NCBI GenBank assembly: GCA_900545025.1
Contig: UQXH01000006.1
Span: forward strand, 27,090-91,089
DNA: 64,000 bases
Source: an uncultured Phascolarctobacterium sp.
Lineage (GTDB): Bacteria > Bacillota > Negativicutes > Acidaminococcales > Acidaminococcaceae
Direction: 5' to 3'
Of the stretch, positions 43,225 through 52,166 are shown one piece after another; the stretch's first letter is position 1; each line of letters opens with the position of its first letter. Under the pieces are notes generated by a model. It was not told the origin of the DNA. It was given only the letters and a program-made list of their open reading frames with translations, and did not search any database. The translations under genes and the position numbers were made by a program.

Positions 43225-44033
43225 TGCTGGAAGCTAAAGAGGTTAACTTTGCCTATCTGCGAGGGCAGCCCGTAATCAATGATATAGGTATCCGTATCGA
43301 GGACGGCGAATTTGTCGCGCTGCTGGGGCATAATGGCAGCGGTAAGACTACTTTGAGCCGTCTTTTTATGGCACTTTGCCATCCGCGCAGTGGTCAGATT
43401 TTGATTGACGGAGAAGACATAGTAAAAAAAGAGCCTGCTGATTTGGCGGATAAGATTGGTTATGTTTTTCAGAATCCTGATTTACAGATTCTGGAAGATA
43501 CAGTATATGACGAAGTGGCCTACGGGCCGCGAGCAAAGAAGCTGACGGAAGAAACTATCGACAGGCAGGTGCTGGAAGCGCTGGAAGCAATGGGGCTGAC
43601 GGAACTGCGCGAGGAATATCCGCGGCTGCTTTCCTTTGGGCAAAAACGCAGACTTGGTGTAGCGGCAGCCTTGGCGTTGAATCCACGTACTTTAATCTTA
43701 GATGAGATTACTAACGGACAGGATGCGCTGGAAAAAGTACGCATGATGGAATATCTGCAGGCTATCAATACCAAACGGGGGATGACTATCGTCCTTATTT
43801 CCCATGATATGGAAATTGTGCGCCGGTATGCCCGCAGGGTGCTGGTGCTGCATCATGGCAATCTTGTTTTTGATGGTACGCCTAAAGAGCTTTTTAACGG
43901 CAATTATCCCGTAGAGCGCTGGGGCCTGCACAGGCCGGTAGTAGCATCGCTGGCGGCAGCCTTGGGTATTGATGCTGCGCAGCCGGAAGAATTCTGTGCG
44001 GCAGTATGTATAAAAGAAGGTGAGCGCAAATGA
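43224..44033 (+). CDS. ECF transporter ATPase (second)
   Basis: 269 residues behind GAGGAGG. Walker A GHNGSGKTT, signature LSFGQKRRLGVAAAL (Phe in place of the usual Gly), Walker B TLILDEITNGQDALEK (Ile for Pro after Glu), switch His in ISHDMEIVRR. Forms a heterodimer with the upstream ATPase. Overlaps the EcfT start by four bases. Confidence 0.9.
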   Translation: MLEAKEVNFAYLRGQPVINDIGIRIEDGEFVALLGHNGSGKTTLSRLFMALCHPRSGQILIDGEDIVKKEPADLADKIGYVFQNPDLQILEDTVYDEVAYGPRAKKLTEETIDRQVLEALEAMGLTELREEYPRLLSFGQKRRLGVAAALALNPRTLILDEITNGQDALEKVRMMEYLQAINTKRGMTIVLISHDMEIVRRYARRVLVLHHGNLVFDGTPKELFNGNYPVERWGLHRPVVASLAAALGIDAAQPEEFCAAVCIKEGERK

Positions 44034-44698
44034 AACTTACAGCTTTTACGCAGATCATAGTGACAATCGCGGTTACTGCCTGGGTATTCATCCTGCCGGT
44101 AGAGGCTGTGGCAACTATCCTTGTAACAGAACTGGCGCTGCTTTTATATATTAAGCATGACAGGATGACGATGGCTGCCATTGGCGGACTTGCTGTATTC
44201 ACCGGCACCATGGTGCTGCTGCAGCTGCTGTTCGGTACGCCGCTGGAGCAATCTTTAATTGGCGGCCTGCGTATGCTGGTTATGACTATGGCCTTTTTGT
44301 GTATGCTGGCTGCGACCAGGATACAGGATATTGCCAAAGCCTTGGTAGACAGATTTCATCTTCCCTGCGAATACGCCTTTATGCTTACTACGGCGCTGCG
44401 TTTTGTGCCTAATTTTCTTACTGACAGTGCTATTACGCTGGATGCCCAAAGCTGCCGCGGCTATTCTAACCGCGGCAATATCATTAAGCGTTTTCTGGCT
44501 TACCTTGTAGTTATCCGTCCGCTGGTTATGCGCGCTGTGGCCAAGTCGGAAACTTTGGCTCTCAGTATGGAGCTGAAAGGCTTTGGCGGCAATACTTATA
44601 AAAATATGCCTTCGGAGCCGCTAAAAATTGCTGATTATCTGGTGCTGCTTTTAGTTGTCATCTTAAGTACCTATCCCTTCTGGATTGAACATGTATAA
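44030..44698 (+). CDS. ECF transporter transmembrane component (EcfT)
   Basis: 222 residues, about five helices. SQSCRGYS-type coupling motif is seen as LDAQSCRGYSNRGN, and MRAVAKSETLALSMELKGFGG is the second conserved cytoplasmic helix of EcfT. Links S component to ATPases. Last of the operon; followed by a terminator. Confidence 0.9.
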   Translation: MKLTAFTQIIVTIAVTAWVFILPVEAVATILVTELALLLYIKHDRMTMAAIGGLAVFTGTMVLLQLLFGTPLEQSLIGGLRMLVMTMAFLCMLAATRIQDIAKALVDRFHLPCEYAFMLTTALRFVPNFLTDSAITLDAQSCRGYSNRGNIIKRFLAYLVVIRPLVMRAVAKSETLALSMELKGFGGNTYKNMPSEPLKIADYLVLLLVVILSTYPFWIEHV

Positions 44699-44704
44699 AA
44701 ATTT

Positions 44705-44738
44705 AAGGCTTCTGCAAATTTAATTGCAGAAGCCTTTT
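44705..44738 (+). terminator. Terminator of ECF operon
   Basis: AAGGCTTCTGCAA / TTGCAGAAGCCTT stem with T residues. Confidence 0.88.
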
Positions 44739-44763
44739 CACTTAAGAGGGGAAGTGTTGATTT

Positions 44764-45297
44764 TTATTTAGTTGCTGTAGTATCGGCAGCAGTGTTCCAG
44801 GGGCAGTCTGCGGGCGGAGCCATACGGAAACGCTTGCCGTGATGCCTGAAGCCGGGGCCGTAGGCACGCAGTGCCTGCCGTTGTTCAGGAGTCATCTTCG
44901 CAACACGCTCACGCATATCTTTGCGTTGCTGGTTGCGGTCCTGAATGAATTGCTCTACCTCCTGGCGTTGTTCGTCAGTCAGCTTGCTGAGACATTCTTC
45001 TCTGTATTTTTTCCGTTCAGCCTGCCATTGTTCACGTGCCTGCTGACGTTGTTCGGGAGTCATTTTAGCCCATTCGGCACGTTTTTCCTGCCATTGCTGT
45101 CTCTGCTCATCGGTAAGACGATAGTTTCTGTGGTGTCTGTAGCCATAATCGCCATTATCACGGCAGTGCAGCATGGTTGCAGGGCAGGCATTATCTGCCG
45201 GAGTTTGTACTGCATCGGCAGCGAAGACTGCTCCTGCGCAGAGAGAGGTTAATACAGCAGCGGTAAGTAAGGTTTTTTTGAAGTTTAATTTCAACAT
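44764..45297 (-). CDS. Spy/CpxP-like periplasmic protein
   Basis: 177 residues from the ATG at 45297, behind AGGAGTG. Signal peptide ending FAADA. The mature part carries repeated LT(x)(x)Q-type motifs: LTDEQRQQW, MTPEQRQQA, LTDEQRQEV, MTPEQRQAL, with many Arg and Gln, then a His-rich end (FRHHGKRF). The Cys in DNACPATMLHCRD could form a disulphide. These proteins act as periplasmic chaperones or metal-responsive sensors in the envelope-stress response. It diverges from a CpxRA-like pair. Confidence 0.85.
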   Translation of the reverse strand: MLKLNFKKTLLTAAVLTSLCAGAVFAADAVQTPADNACPATMLHCRDNGDYGYRHHRNYRLTDEQRQQWQEKRAEWAKMTPEQRQQAREQWQAERKKYREECLSKLTDEQRQEVEQFIQDRNQQRKDMRERVAKMTPEQRQALRAYGPGFRHHGKRFRMAPPADCPWNTAADTTATK

Positions 45298-45491
45298 ATT
45301 TATCACTCCTTATGTTTTTTGTAGGGTTCCTTTGTTTGATTTTATTGTAGCGGTGATTTATGACAAAATAATGTTTTTTGCTGTTGTTTTGAAAATTTTT
45401 TTCTGTGCTGCTGACAAGTTTCTGCCATATTTCAGGGTTATAATCTATAATAATATTGATAAGATGTAATTCATTAACCGGAGGTGCTGGT

Positions 45492-46190
45492 ATGAATAAG
45501 ATATTGATTGCTGACGATAACAAACAGATTACGTCTATCCTGGCAGGCTATGCCAGAAAGGAAGGCTTAGAGCCTGTTATTGCTCTTGACGGTAAGGAGG
45601 CTCTGGATGCTTTTGCCAAGTATGGTGAGGAGATTGTTATGATCTTGTTAGACGTGATGATGCCGGAAGTAGACGGCTTCGAGGTTTGCCGCCGTCTGCG
45701 CAAGGAGTCCATGGTGCCTATTATCATGGTTACTGCCCGCGGTGAAGATTATGATAAGATTATGGGTCTTGATATAGGCGCTGATGATTATATCCTTAAG
45801 CCCTTTTCTGCCAATGAGGTTATGGCGAGGGTGCGCGCAGTGCTGCGCCGCATCCAGGTACAGGAGCAGCAGAAGCAGAATATTTATCAGACAGGCAGTC
45901 TGTTTATTGATTTAGACCGTTATATGGTAAAAATCAATGATGAAGAGGTGCCGCTGACTAAAAAAGAAATTGAGCTTTTGTGGACGCTGGCAAAAAATAA
46001 GACCAAGGTATTCAGCCGTGAAAATTTACTGGACAGTATCTGGGGTTATGATTATTACGGCGACAGCAGGACGGTAGATTCACATATTAAGCGTTTACGG
46101 GCGAAGCTGGATAAATATGAGCATATCGGCTGGGAGATTAAGACTATCTGGGGCGTAGGCTACAGATTTGAGGAGAAGCAGGATGAATAA
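45492..46190 (+). CDS. OmpR/PhoB-family response regulator
   Basis: 232 residues from the ATG at 45492, behind GGAGG. Receiver domain with acidic cluster ADDN, phosphoacceptor Asp in ILLDVMMPEVDGFEV, Thr and Lys in MVTARGED and YILKPF; then a winged-helix DNA-binding domain (LTKKEIELLWTLAKNK, SRTVDSHIKRLRAKL). Its last bases overlap the kinase start by eight. Likely controls the divergent spy-like gene and others. Confidence 0.92.
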   Translation: MNKILIADDNKQITSILAGYARKEGLEPVIALDGKEALDAFAKYGEEIVMILLDVMMPEVDGFEVCRRLRKESMVPIIMVTARGEDYDKIMGLDIGADDYILKPFSANEVMARVRAVLRRIQVQEQQKQNIYQTGSLFIDLDRYMVKINDEEVPLTKKEIELLWTLAKNKTKVFSRENLLDSIWGYDYYGDSRTVDSHIKRLRAKLDKYEHIGWEIKTIWGVGYRFEEKQDE

Positions 46191-47685
46191 CAGGATTGCC
46201 TGGAAACTGACGGCTTATTTTGCTGTAGTACTGATATTTTTTGCTATGGCAGTGGGGATTGCTTTTACCCATCTTTTTAAACAGCATACGATAGATATTA
46301 AGAAAAAAGAAATGCAGGTGCGTGCTGTCAGGATAGCTGAAGTAATCAGCGACAATATGAGCTTTTTACAGGAACGCTACGGCAACAGTATTTCCGGCAG
46401 CAGATTTATCAGCTATCTGGATAATGTGACTATGGAAGACGTCTGGGTGGTAGACGCGCAACGTAATCTGAATATGCCGGCTGCTGACAGCCATCATATG
46501 CAGGGAAGGCTGCGGGGAAGAGGTCATCACCGCATGCAGCTGGAAAATAATCCCCGCGCTGCTTATGATGCGCTTTCTGTTGCAGCTAAAAGTCATATAG
46601 ACGAGGTTTTTCAGGGCAAGACCTTTACGATTGAAGAATTTAATCCGGTTTTGGAAGATATCGTCGTTACTGTAGGTGTGCCCGTCTACGACCAGGATGG
46701 GCAGGTCAGGGCTGCGGTGCTGCTTAATTCCTCAGTCCAGGGGATGCGTGAGGCTGCCTGGGAAGGTATACGGCTCCTGTTAATCAGCGGTATTGTAGCC
46801 ATGCTGCTGGTAATCGTGCTCAGCATCATGTTCTCGTGGCATTTTACCAGGCCGCTGAATATTATGAAGGATATAGCCAGCCGCTTAGCCGACCGTGATT
46901 ATACCGCAAGGTGTAATATCGTACGCAATGATGAAATAGGCGCGTTGGCTGAGACCTTGGACGAACTTTCCGGCAGGCTGCAGGTTGCTGACGAAGAAAG
47001 TCAGAAACTGGAAAAGCTGCGGCGGGAATTTATTGCCAATATCTCCCATGAGTTGAGGACGCCGGTAACGGTTATCCGCGGCAGTTTGGAGGCGCTGCAG
47101 GATGGCGTGGTGACAGATGCCGAAGAGATAAAATACTATTATGAGCAGATGCATAGGGAAAGCATCTTCCTGCAGCGACTGATTAATGATCTGCTGGATT
47201 TATCGCGCTTGCAGAATGTGGATTTCCCTATAGAAAAAGAGCTGCTGAATCTTTGCGATGTGGTGCAGGATGTACTGCGCAGCGGCAGACAGCTGGGAGC
47301 TGAGAAGAAACTGCAGCTTACGGCGGATATGGATACTGACGTCTATGTAGTAAACGGTGACTATGGCAGATTGCGGCAAATGCTGCTGATTTTTGTGCAG
47401 AACAGTATTAAGTTTTCTGCTGAGGGCGGCAGTATCGAGATTGCCCTGCAGGGAAATAAGCTCACGGTTACCGATCATGGCTGCGGCATTAAGCAGGAAG
47501 ACTTACCGCATGCGTTTGACCGTTTTTATAAGGCCCGCAATGAACACAATAAGTCAGGCAGCGGCCTGGGCCTTGCTATTGCCAAGCAAATAGCCTTGCG
47601 TCATAATATGCAGCTGTCTTTAGACAGTAAAGAGCAGGTATATACGCAGGTGACTGTGATCTTGCCGCCTAAGGAAAAAGTATGA
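46183..47685 (+). CDS. Membrane sensor histidine kinase
   Basis: 500 residues from the ATG at 46183. Two membrane helices (about 10-30 and 198-220) enclose a periplasmic sensor region with His-rich GRLRGRGHHRMQ and SHHMQ stretches, which could bind metal. Then HAMP (PLNIMKDIASRLADRDY), HisKA with NISHELRTPVTVIRG and HATPase_c with DHGCGIKQEDL and SGLGLAIAKQ. Pairs with the upstream regulator. A CpxA-like role is inferred from the divergent spy gene. Confidence 0.9.
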   Translation: MNNRIAWKLTAYFAVVLIFFAMAVGIAFTHLFKQHTIDIKKKEMQVRAVRIAEVISDNMSFLQERYGNSISGSRFISYLDNVTMEDVWVVDAQRNLNMPAADSHHMQGRLRGRGHHRMQLENNPRAAYDALSVAAKSHIDEVFQGKTFTIEEFNPVLEDIVVTVGVPVYDQDGQVRAAVLLNSSVQGMREAAWEGIRLLLISGIVAMLLVIVLSIMFSWHFTRPLNIMKDIASRLADRDYTARCNIVRNDEIGALAETLDELSGRLQVADEESQKLEKLRREFIANISHELRTPVTVIRGSLEALQDGVVTDAEEIKYYYEQMHRESIFLQRLINDLLDLSRLQNVDFPIEKELLNLCDVVQDVLRSGRQLGAEKKLQLTADMDTDVYVVNGDYGRLRQMLLIFVQNSIKFSAEGGSIEIALQGNKLTVTDHGCGIKQEDLPHAFDRFYKARNEHNKSGSGLGLAIAKQIALRHNMQLSLDSKEQVYTQVTVILPPKEKV

Positions 47686-47701
47686 TCGGGAGGAAGATGG
47701 A

Positions 47702-48454
47702 ATGAAAGGCTATGGTTGTGAAGGACTGCATGTGGTTATCAGCGGCGGCACTTCTGGGATAGGGCTTGCTGCTGCGGAAAAAATGCTGCTTGACGGAGCG
47801 GCTGCTGTCTGCCTGTTAGGGCGCAGCAAAGCAAGAGGAGAAGCAGCAGTAAAAATCCTTTTGGAAAAAACAGGTAAAGAAGCGTTGTATCTGCCTTGTG
47901 ATGTTTCTCGTCAGGAGGAGTGCGTTGAGGCATTTAAGCAGTTGGGAGCTAAGCAGGATATTTTGATTGCTTCTGCAGGCATCTATGCGGAGGAGCGTTT
48001 GGAACAGATTAGTGAACAAAGCTTTGAGCTTTTGGACACTAATGTTAAGGGGACTATTTATTTTCTCCAAGCCGGACTGCCGTATCTTCAGGCAGGAGGA
48101 AGCATTGTGACTGTTGCTTCTGATGCGGGGGTGAGCGGAAATTATGGCTGTCCGCTCTACTGTGCGTCAAAGGGCGCCGTGGTTGCCTTGACCAGGGCGC
48201 TGGCGCTTGATCTGGCTCCGGCGATAAGAGTTAATTGCATCTGCCCCGCTGATGTTGATACTCCGCTGCTGCAAAAGCAGCTGGAGCAGTGCGGCGGCAG
48301 CTATGACATTGAAGATATGAGTGCTGTCTATCCCTTGCAGCGTATTGCCAAGGCGGAAGAAATTGCGCATGTAATCTGTTCGGTGGCATCGCCATTGAAC
48401 AGTTTTATGACTGGCAGTATTATTACTGTTGACGGCGGTCTGACAGCTAAATAA
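47702..48454 (+). CDS. Short-chain dehydrogenase/reductase
   Basis: 250 residues. N-terminal VVISGGTSGIGLAAAEK, ASAGIY, SIVTVASDAG and catalytic YCASKGAVVAL (Tyr-x3-Lys), ending FMTGSIITVDGG as in FabG-like SDRs. NAD(P)-dependent oxidoreductase of unknown substrate. Follows the kinase by 16 bases but the function gives no reason for a shared role. Ends in a terminator. Confidence 0.88.
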   Translation: MKGYGCEGLHVVISGGTSGIGLAAAEKMLLDGAAAVCLLGRSKARGEAAVKILLEKTGKEALYLPCDVSRQEECVEAFKQLGAKQDILIASAGIYAEERLEQISEQSFELLDTNVKGTIYFLQAGLPYLQAGGSIVTVASDAGVSGNYGCPLYCASKGAVVALTRALALDLAPAIRVNCICPADVDTPLLQKQLEQCGGSYDIEDMSAVYPLQRIAKAEEIAHVICSVASPLNSFMTGSIITVDGGLTAK

Positions 48455-48459
48455 AGAAA

Positions 48460-48487
48460 AAAGCTCTGCTAAAGCAGAGCTTTTTTT
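48460..48487 (+). terminator. Terminator after SDR gene
   Basis: AAAGCTCTGCT / AGCAGAGCTTT stem with small loop and seven T residues. Confidence 0.88.
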
Positions 48488-48552
48488 ACCTAAAAAATCA
48501 AGGCGTGCTATAATATAAGCAGTAATATTTATGTATTGTGAGGGGAATTTTT

Positions 48553-49356
48553 ATGAATAAGGAATTGCCAATAGGTGTGATAGATTCCGGAGTGGGAGGT
48601 TTATCCGTACTAAGATGCCTGCGTCAGGCACTGCCGGAAGAGCAATTTATCTACATAGGCGATACGGCGCGTACTCCTTATGGCTCACGCAGCGAAGCAG
48701 AGGTGCGCGCATTTGTAGAAGAAATACTTTCCTGGCTCGATAGACAGCAGATAAAAATGGCAGTGATTGCCTGCAATACAATTACTGTTTTAGGAACAGA
48801 TACTTTACAGCAACAGCATAAATTTCCGCTGATAGGCATGTCGAAAGGTGAGGAGCTCGTCCTTGAAGCCAGTGGAAACAAGAAAATAGGCGTTATGGCG
48901 ACGCCATTTACTGTAGGTACGCGTGCGCACGAGAAAGCTATCTTAGCTAAAGAGCCGCAGGCGCAGGTTTATTTGCAGCCCTGTCCTGACTTTGTACCTT
49001 TAATTGAAAGGGAAATATTATCAGGGCCGGAAATACAGCAGGCTGTGGCAAAATATGCAGCTCCTTTAAAAGCGGATGGTGTTGACACAGTTATCCTTTC
49101 CTGTACCCACTATCCTTTTATTAAAAATATTATCAGTGATGAGTTTGGCGCACAGGTTACAGTGATAGACCCGGCAGAAGCGACGGCAGCCCTGACTAAG
49201 GATTTATTGATCAGCAAGGGCTTATTGCGTACCTCGCAAGCTGGCGAGAGTATTATCTGCAGTACAGCTGATATAGGCAGAGTAAGGCGTTTAGCTGAAA
49301 AAATGCTGCCGCAGGGCAATTACTTATACCGGCAGGTAAGCCTTACAGAAAAATAA
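48553..49356 (+). CDS. murI: Glutamate racemase
   Basis: 267 residues from the ATG at 48553, behind GAGGGG. IGVIDSGVGGLSVLRC, YIGDTARTPYG, the catalytic Cys in IACNTIT and the second Cys in ILSCTHYPFI match glutamate racemase, which makes D-glutamate for peptidoglycan in the cytosol. Length normal. A TGCTATAAT extended -10 lies shortly upstream. Confidence 0.92.
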   Translation: MNKELPIGVIDSGVGGLSVLRCLRQALPEEQFIYIGDTARTPYGSRSEAEVRAFVEEILSWLDRQQIKMAVIACNTITVLGTDTLQQQHKFPLIGMSKGEELVLEASGNKKIGVMATPFTVGTRAHEKAILAKEPQAQVYLQPCPDFVPLIEREILSGPEIQQAVAKYAAPLKADGVDTVILSCTHYPFIKNIISDEFGAQVTVIDPAEATAALTKDLLISKGLLRTSQAGESIICSTADIGRVRRLAEKMLPQGNYLYRQVSLTEK

Positions 49357-49514
49357 CAAAAGTTATTTACATTTTTTTTACATAATTGTAAAAAAAGCAG
49401 GAATTTAAGGATTTATGTCTAATACATAAAAAGTATTGAAGGAGGTTAGAAGATAATCTCTATTATTTATTAAAGAACTGCATTTATAAATATGGCCGTG
49501 GTCAGAGCAAGTAG

Positions 49515-49551
49515 ATGCCGGTTTCACAATAAGCTATTGTGAAGCTGGTAT
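49515..49551 (+). promoter_or_regulatory. 17-pair hairpin in leader of Mrp operon
   Basis: ATGCCGGTTTCACAATA pairs along its full length with TATTGTGAAGCTGGTAT around an AGC triloop, with three G.U pairs. It lies about 65 bases before the mrpE start and is followed by a T-rich but broken tract (TTCTGTTTGATTTT), so it may be a weak terminator or an attenuator. The rest of the 262-base gap holds an AAGGAGG at 49439-49446 without a start codon and AT-rich sequence. Confidence 0.65.
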
Positions 49552-49618
49552 TCTGTTTGATTTTATAATTATTTTGCGTGCGGCTTAAGATAATCTTTGG
49601 AAAAGAAAGGTGGTAACC

Positions 49619-50194
49619 GTGGAAAAACAGAGTGTTTGGCGTGATGAGAGTATAGTCGGTTCCCCGGTAGTGCATTTAGTAGGTATGGCAGTGGTTTTAT
49701 TTGCTTTCTGGATGATTCTGGCTGGTCGTACAGAAGTTAAGTTTATAGTTTATGGCGTTTTGACCAGCGTGGTTACTGCCTGGATAACCTATCCGCTGCT
49801 GTTAGTCCCCAGTAAGGATGGCAGTAAGAAGTTCTTTGTTTTTGGTATTTCTTTATTTAGGCTTCTGAAATATTCGTTGTGGCTGCTGTGGCAGCTGGTG
49901 CTGGCCAATATTGATGTTGCTAAAGCTACCACCAGTCAGAATCTCGACATCAATCCTCAGGTAGTACGTTTTTATTTTAAATCGGAAAATCCTATGGCTG
50001 CAGTTGTATTGGCGGATTCAATCACTCTGACACCAGGTACTGTCACCATCAATGTTACTGATGACGGACTTTTTGAAATTCACGCCCTGACTGACGGCGC
50101 TGCTGCCGGAGTACTTGACGGCAGCATGCAGGAGCAGGTTGCTAGATTATTTGGTGAAAAGATTGATTTTGCGGTTGCAGAAGGTGAGGACTGA
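49619..50194 (+). CDS. mrpE: Mrp antiporter subunit E
   Basis: 191 residues from the GTG at 49619, five bases after AGGTGG. N-terminal hydrophobic helices (VVHLVGMAVVLFAFWMIL) then RLLKYSLWLLWQLVLANIDVA and a soluble domain with ADSITLTPGTVTINV, the MrpE signature. First gene of an 11-gene antiporter operon; an accessory inner-membrane subunit needed for complex assembly. Confidence 0.9.
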   Translation: MEKQSVWRDESIVGSPVVHLVGMAVVLFAFWMILAGRTEVKFIVYGVLTSVVTAWITYPLLLVPSKDGSKKFFVFGISLFRLLKYSLWLLWQLVLANIDVAKATTSQNLDINPQVVRFYFKSENPMAAVVLADSITLTPGTVTINVTDDGLFEIHALTDGAAAGVLDGSMQEQVARLFGEKIDFAVAEGED

Positions 50195-50196
50195 TT

Positions 50197-50460
50197 ATGA
50201 ATATTATTTTTGCGATCCTGATGGTTTCCATTATCTTCGTCATCGCCATGATGCTGCAGCGCGTATTTCAGGGGCCGACGATTTATGACCGTATGAATGG
50301 ACTGGGCGTTATCGGCGCAGATACCATCCTGCTTTTGGTATTATTCGGTTATATCGACAAGCGACCCGATATGTATGTCGACATCGCTATATCTTATGCT
50401 ATGTTAGGCTTTGTCGGCTCGGTAATCGTGGCTAAATATTTGGGAGGTAAGAACATATGA
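50197..50460 (+). CDS. mrpF: Mrp antiporter subunit F
   Basis: 87 residues, three hydrophobic helices. GPTIYDRMNGLGVIGADTILLLVLFG and YVDIAISYAMLGFVGSVIVAKYL match MrpF. Two bases after mrpE, overlapped by mrpG by four bases. Confidence 0.9.
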   Translation: MNIIFAILMVSIIFVIAMMLQRVFQGPTIYDRMNGLGVIGADTILLLVLFGYIDKRPDMYVDIAISYAMLGFVGSVIVAKYLGGKNI

Positions 50461-50813
50461 TGTTTGATTTTACCGCCAGAGAATTTTTGGCAGCGCTTTT
50501 CATGCTGGGAGGAGCAATTTTCTTTCTGGCTTCTGCCATCGGTATGATGCGCCTGCCGGACTTTTACAGCAGGATCCATGCTTCCGGCAACAGTGAGACG
50601 CTTGGCTGCATGCTTTCCTTTATCGGTCTGATGATTTATGAGGGAGCTACGCTGACTACTGTAAAGATGGCCTTAGTATTCCTTATCGTATTCTTAGCCA
50701 ATCCTATTGGCTCACATATTCTCAGTAAAGCTGCCTACAAGTCCGGGCATAAGGTTTGGACTTTGCAAGATTTAAAAAAGGAGGAAGATGAAGATGCAGA
50801 TTTACATCATTGA
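50457..50813 (+). CDS. mrpG: Mrp antiporter subunit G
   Basis: 118 residues, three helices. GAIFFLASAIGMMRLPDFYSRIHASGNSETLG and LVFLIVFLANPIGSHILSKAAY are the MrpG patterns (parts given). Overlaps both neighbours, so translation is coupled. Confidence 0.9.
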   Translation: MMFDFTAREFLAALFMLGGAIFFLASAIGMMRLPDFYSRIHASGNSETLGCMLSFIGLMIYEGATLTTVKMALVFLIVFLANPIGSHILSKAAYKSGHKVWTLQDLKKEEDEDADLHH

Positions 50814-51036
50814 AGCAGTCCTGCTTATTTTCCTCATCCTGATTACCTGCGCGGTTATCTTCTGTAAGGATATCCTCAGTGCAGCTATTATCTACAGTGC
50901 GTTCAGTTTCTGTGCTGTGCTTCTGTATCTGATGATGGGTGCTCCTGATGTTGCCTTTACAGAGGCTGTCATCGGTACTATCTCGACTATCTTTTTTGTA
51001 GCTTCGCTGAAGAAAATTGATAGGTGGTGTAAATAA
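50794..51036 (+). CDS. MbhD-like Mrp subunit (DUF4040)
   Basis: 80 residues from the ATG at 50794, nine bases after AAGGAGG; an earlier ATG at 50788 is too close. IIYSAFSFCAVLLYLMMGAPDVAFTEAVIG is the conserved core of the MbhD/MrpA-C-terminal unit, with its Glu. In ordinary Mrp this is part of the long MrpA; here it is a separate gene. Confidence 0.85.
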   Translation: MQIYIIEAVLLIFLILITCAVIFCKDILSAAIIYSAFSFCAVLLYLMMGAPDVAFTEAVIGTISTIFFVASLKKIDRWCK

Positions 51037-51362
51037 TGCGTGGATTAGTAGCTGTACTGCTGGCTGTTATTACCAGCATGTTCTGTACCGTTGTAACCTA
51101 TCTGCCGGAAATCGGTGATGCGAATACTGCGCCGAATCAGCATGTTACGCCTACATATATCTCCCGCAGTGCAGAAGATACCGGCTCGCCTAATATCGTT
51201 ACCGGCGTAATTATCGATTACAGGGGCTTTGATACCATGTGGGAAACCTCGGTAATGTTCTTAGCGGGACTGACTACAGTGTTGGTACTGACCAGTAATA
51301 CTGTAGGCAGACGTCCTGAAGAAGAACCGGAAGATCCTGATGAAGGGGAGGTAATCAAATGA
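51036..51362 (+). CDS. MbhE-like Mrp subunit
   Basis: 108 residues, two hydrophobic helices. The pattern NIVTGVIIDYRGFDTMWETSVMF is the MbhE/C-terminal MrpA signature with an invariant Glu. Overlaps mrpB by four bases. With the MbhD-like gene it supplies the piece that is fused onto MrpA in classic systems. Confidence 0.85.
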   Translation: MRGLVAVLLAVITSMFCTVVTYLPEIGDANTAPNQHVTPTYISRSAEDTGSPNIVTGVIIDYRGFDTMWETSVMFLAGLTTVLVLTSNTVGRRPEEEPEDPDEGEVIK

Positions 51363-51808
51363 GAGAGCCTTTTGGTGGTTTGATTCTGAATATTGCCTTC
51401 CGTATGCTGGTACCGTTTACTATAGTTTACGGTATCTACGTACTGTGCTTAGGTGAATTTTCTCCCGGCGGCGGCTTCCAGGCAGGCGCCTTGCTTTCTG
51501 TGGGTGTTTTGCTGTCGCGGATGATTATGGGTGAAAATGCTAAATTTAATGTGTCTGGCAAGACTTCTGTAGTGCTGGCGGGCGTAGGGACTTTTCTCTA
51601 TACCTTTACCGGCTGGCTGACGCTTTTTGGCGGCGGCAGATTTTTGGAATATGATTTTATGCCCATCCATATGGAGCCGGCACATGAGATGCATGCCATG
51701 GCAATCTTTCTGATTGAAATAGGTGTTGCGGTATGCGTCATGATGACCATTATCAACCTGATGGACGCAATCATTAAAAGGGGGGACGAAGATGGAAGTA
51801 GTAAATGA
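51359..51808 (+). CDS. mrpB: Mrp antiporter subunit B
   Basis: 149 residues, four helices. LGEFSPGGGFQAGALLSVGVLL is the MnhB/MrpB core. Overlaps its neighbours. Needed for complex formation. Confidence 0.9.
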   Translation: MREPFGGLILNIAFRMLVPFTIVYGIYVLCLGEFSPGGGFQAGALLSVGVLLSRMIMGENAKFNVSGKTSVVLAGVGTFLYTFTGWLTLFGGGRFLEYDFMPIHMEPAHEMHAMAIFLIEIGVAVCVMMTIINLMDAIIKRGDEDGSSK

Positions 51809-52166
51809 ATTCTTGAAGACTAAAGGCATCTATTCCCTGGTAATGATTCTGTTCTTCCTGGGTGTTTATGGTATGGTTCTGAGTAAGAACTACATGAAGA
51901 AGCTGATGGCGATGAATGTCATGCAGGTGGCTGTTATTTATTTTTATCTCTGCTTTGCCCAAAAAGACGGCGGTATGATACCTATTTTAAATGGCGCGAC
52001 GACTAATCCTGACGCATATATTAATCCTTTGCCTCATGGACTGATGCTGACGGCTATCGTAGTAAGCCTTGGTACTACCGGGGTGGCTATCGCCTTACTG
52101 ATGCGCATTAAGGAAATCTACGGCTCCGTAGAAGAGGTAGAGGTTTTAAGGAGGGCTAGCAAATGA
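51792..52166 (+). CDS. mrpC: Mrp antiporter subunit C
   Basis: 124 residues, three helices, NuoK-like. IYSLVMILFFLGVYGMVLSKNYMKKLMAMNVMQVAV and LPHGLMLTAIVVSLGTTGVAIALL are typical (parts given). Overlaps mrpB by 17 and mrpD by 4 bases. Confidence 0.9.
   Translation: MEVVNEFLKTKGIYSLVMILFFLGVYGMVLSKNYMKKLMAMNVMQVAVIYFYLCFAQKDGGMIPILNGATTNPDAYINPLPHGLMLTAIVVSLGTTGVAIALLMRIKEIYGSVEEVEVLRRASK

Noticed and set aside
49492..49542. A 16-codon open frame in the leader of the antiporter operon, ending inside the hairpin
   Set aside because: No ribosome binding site and no sign of selection; it could be a leader peptide but I cannot support it.
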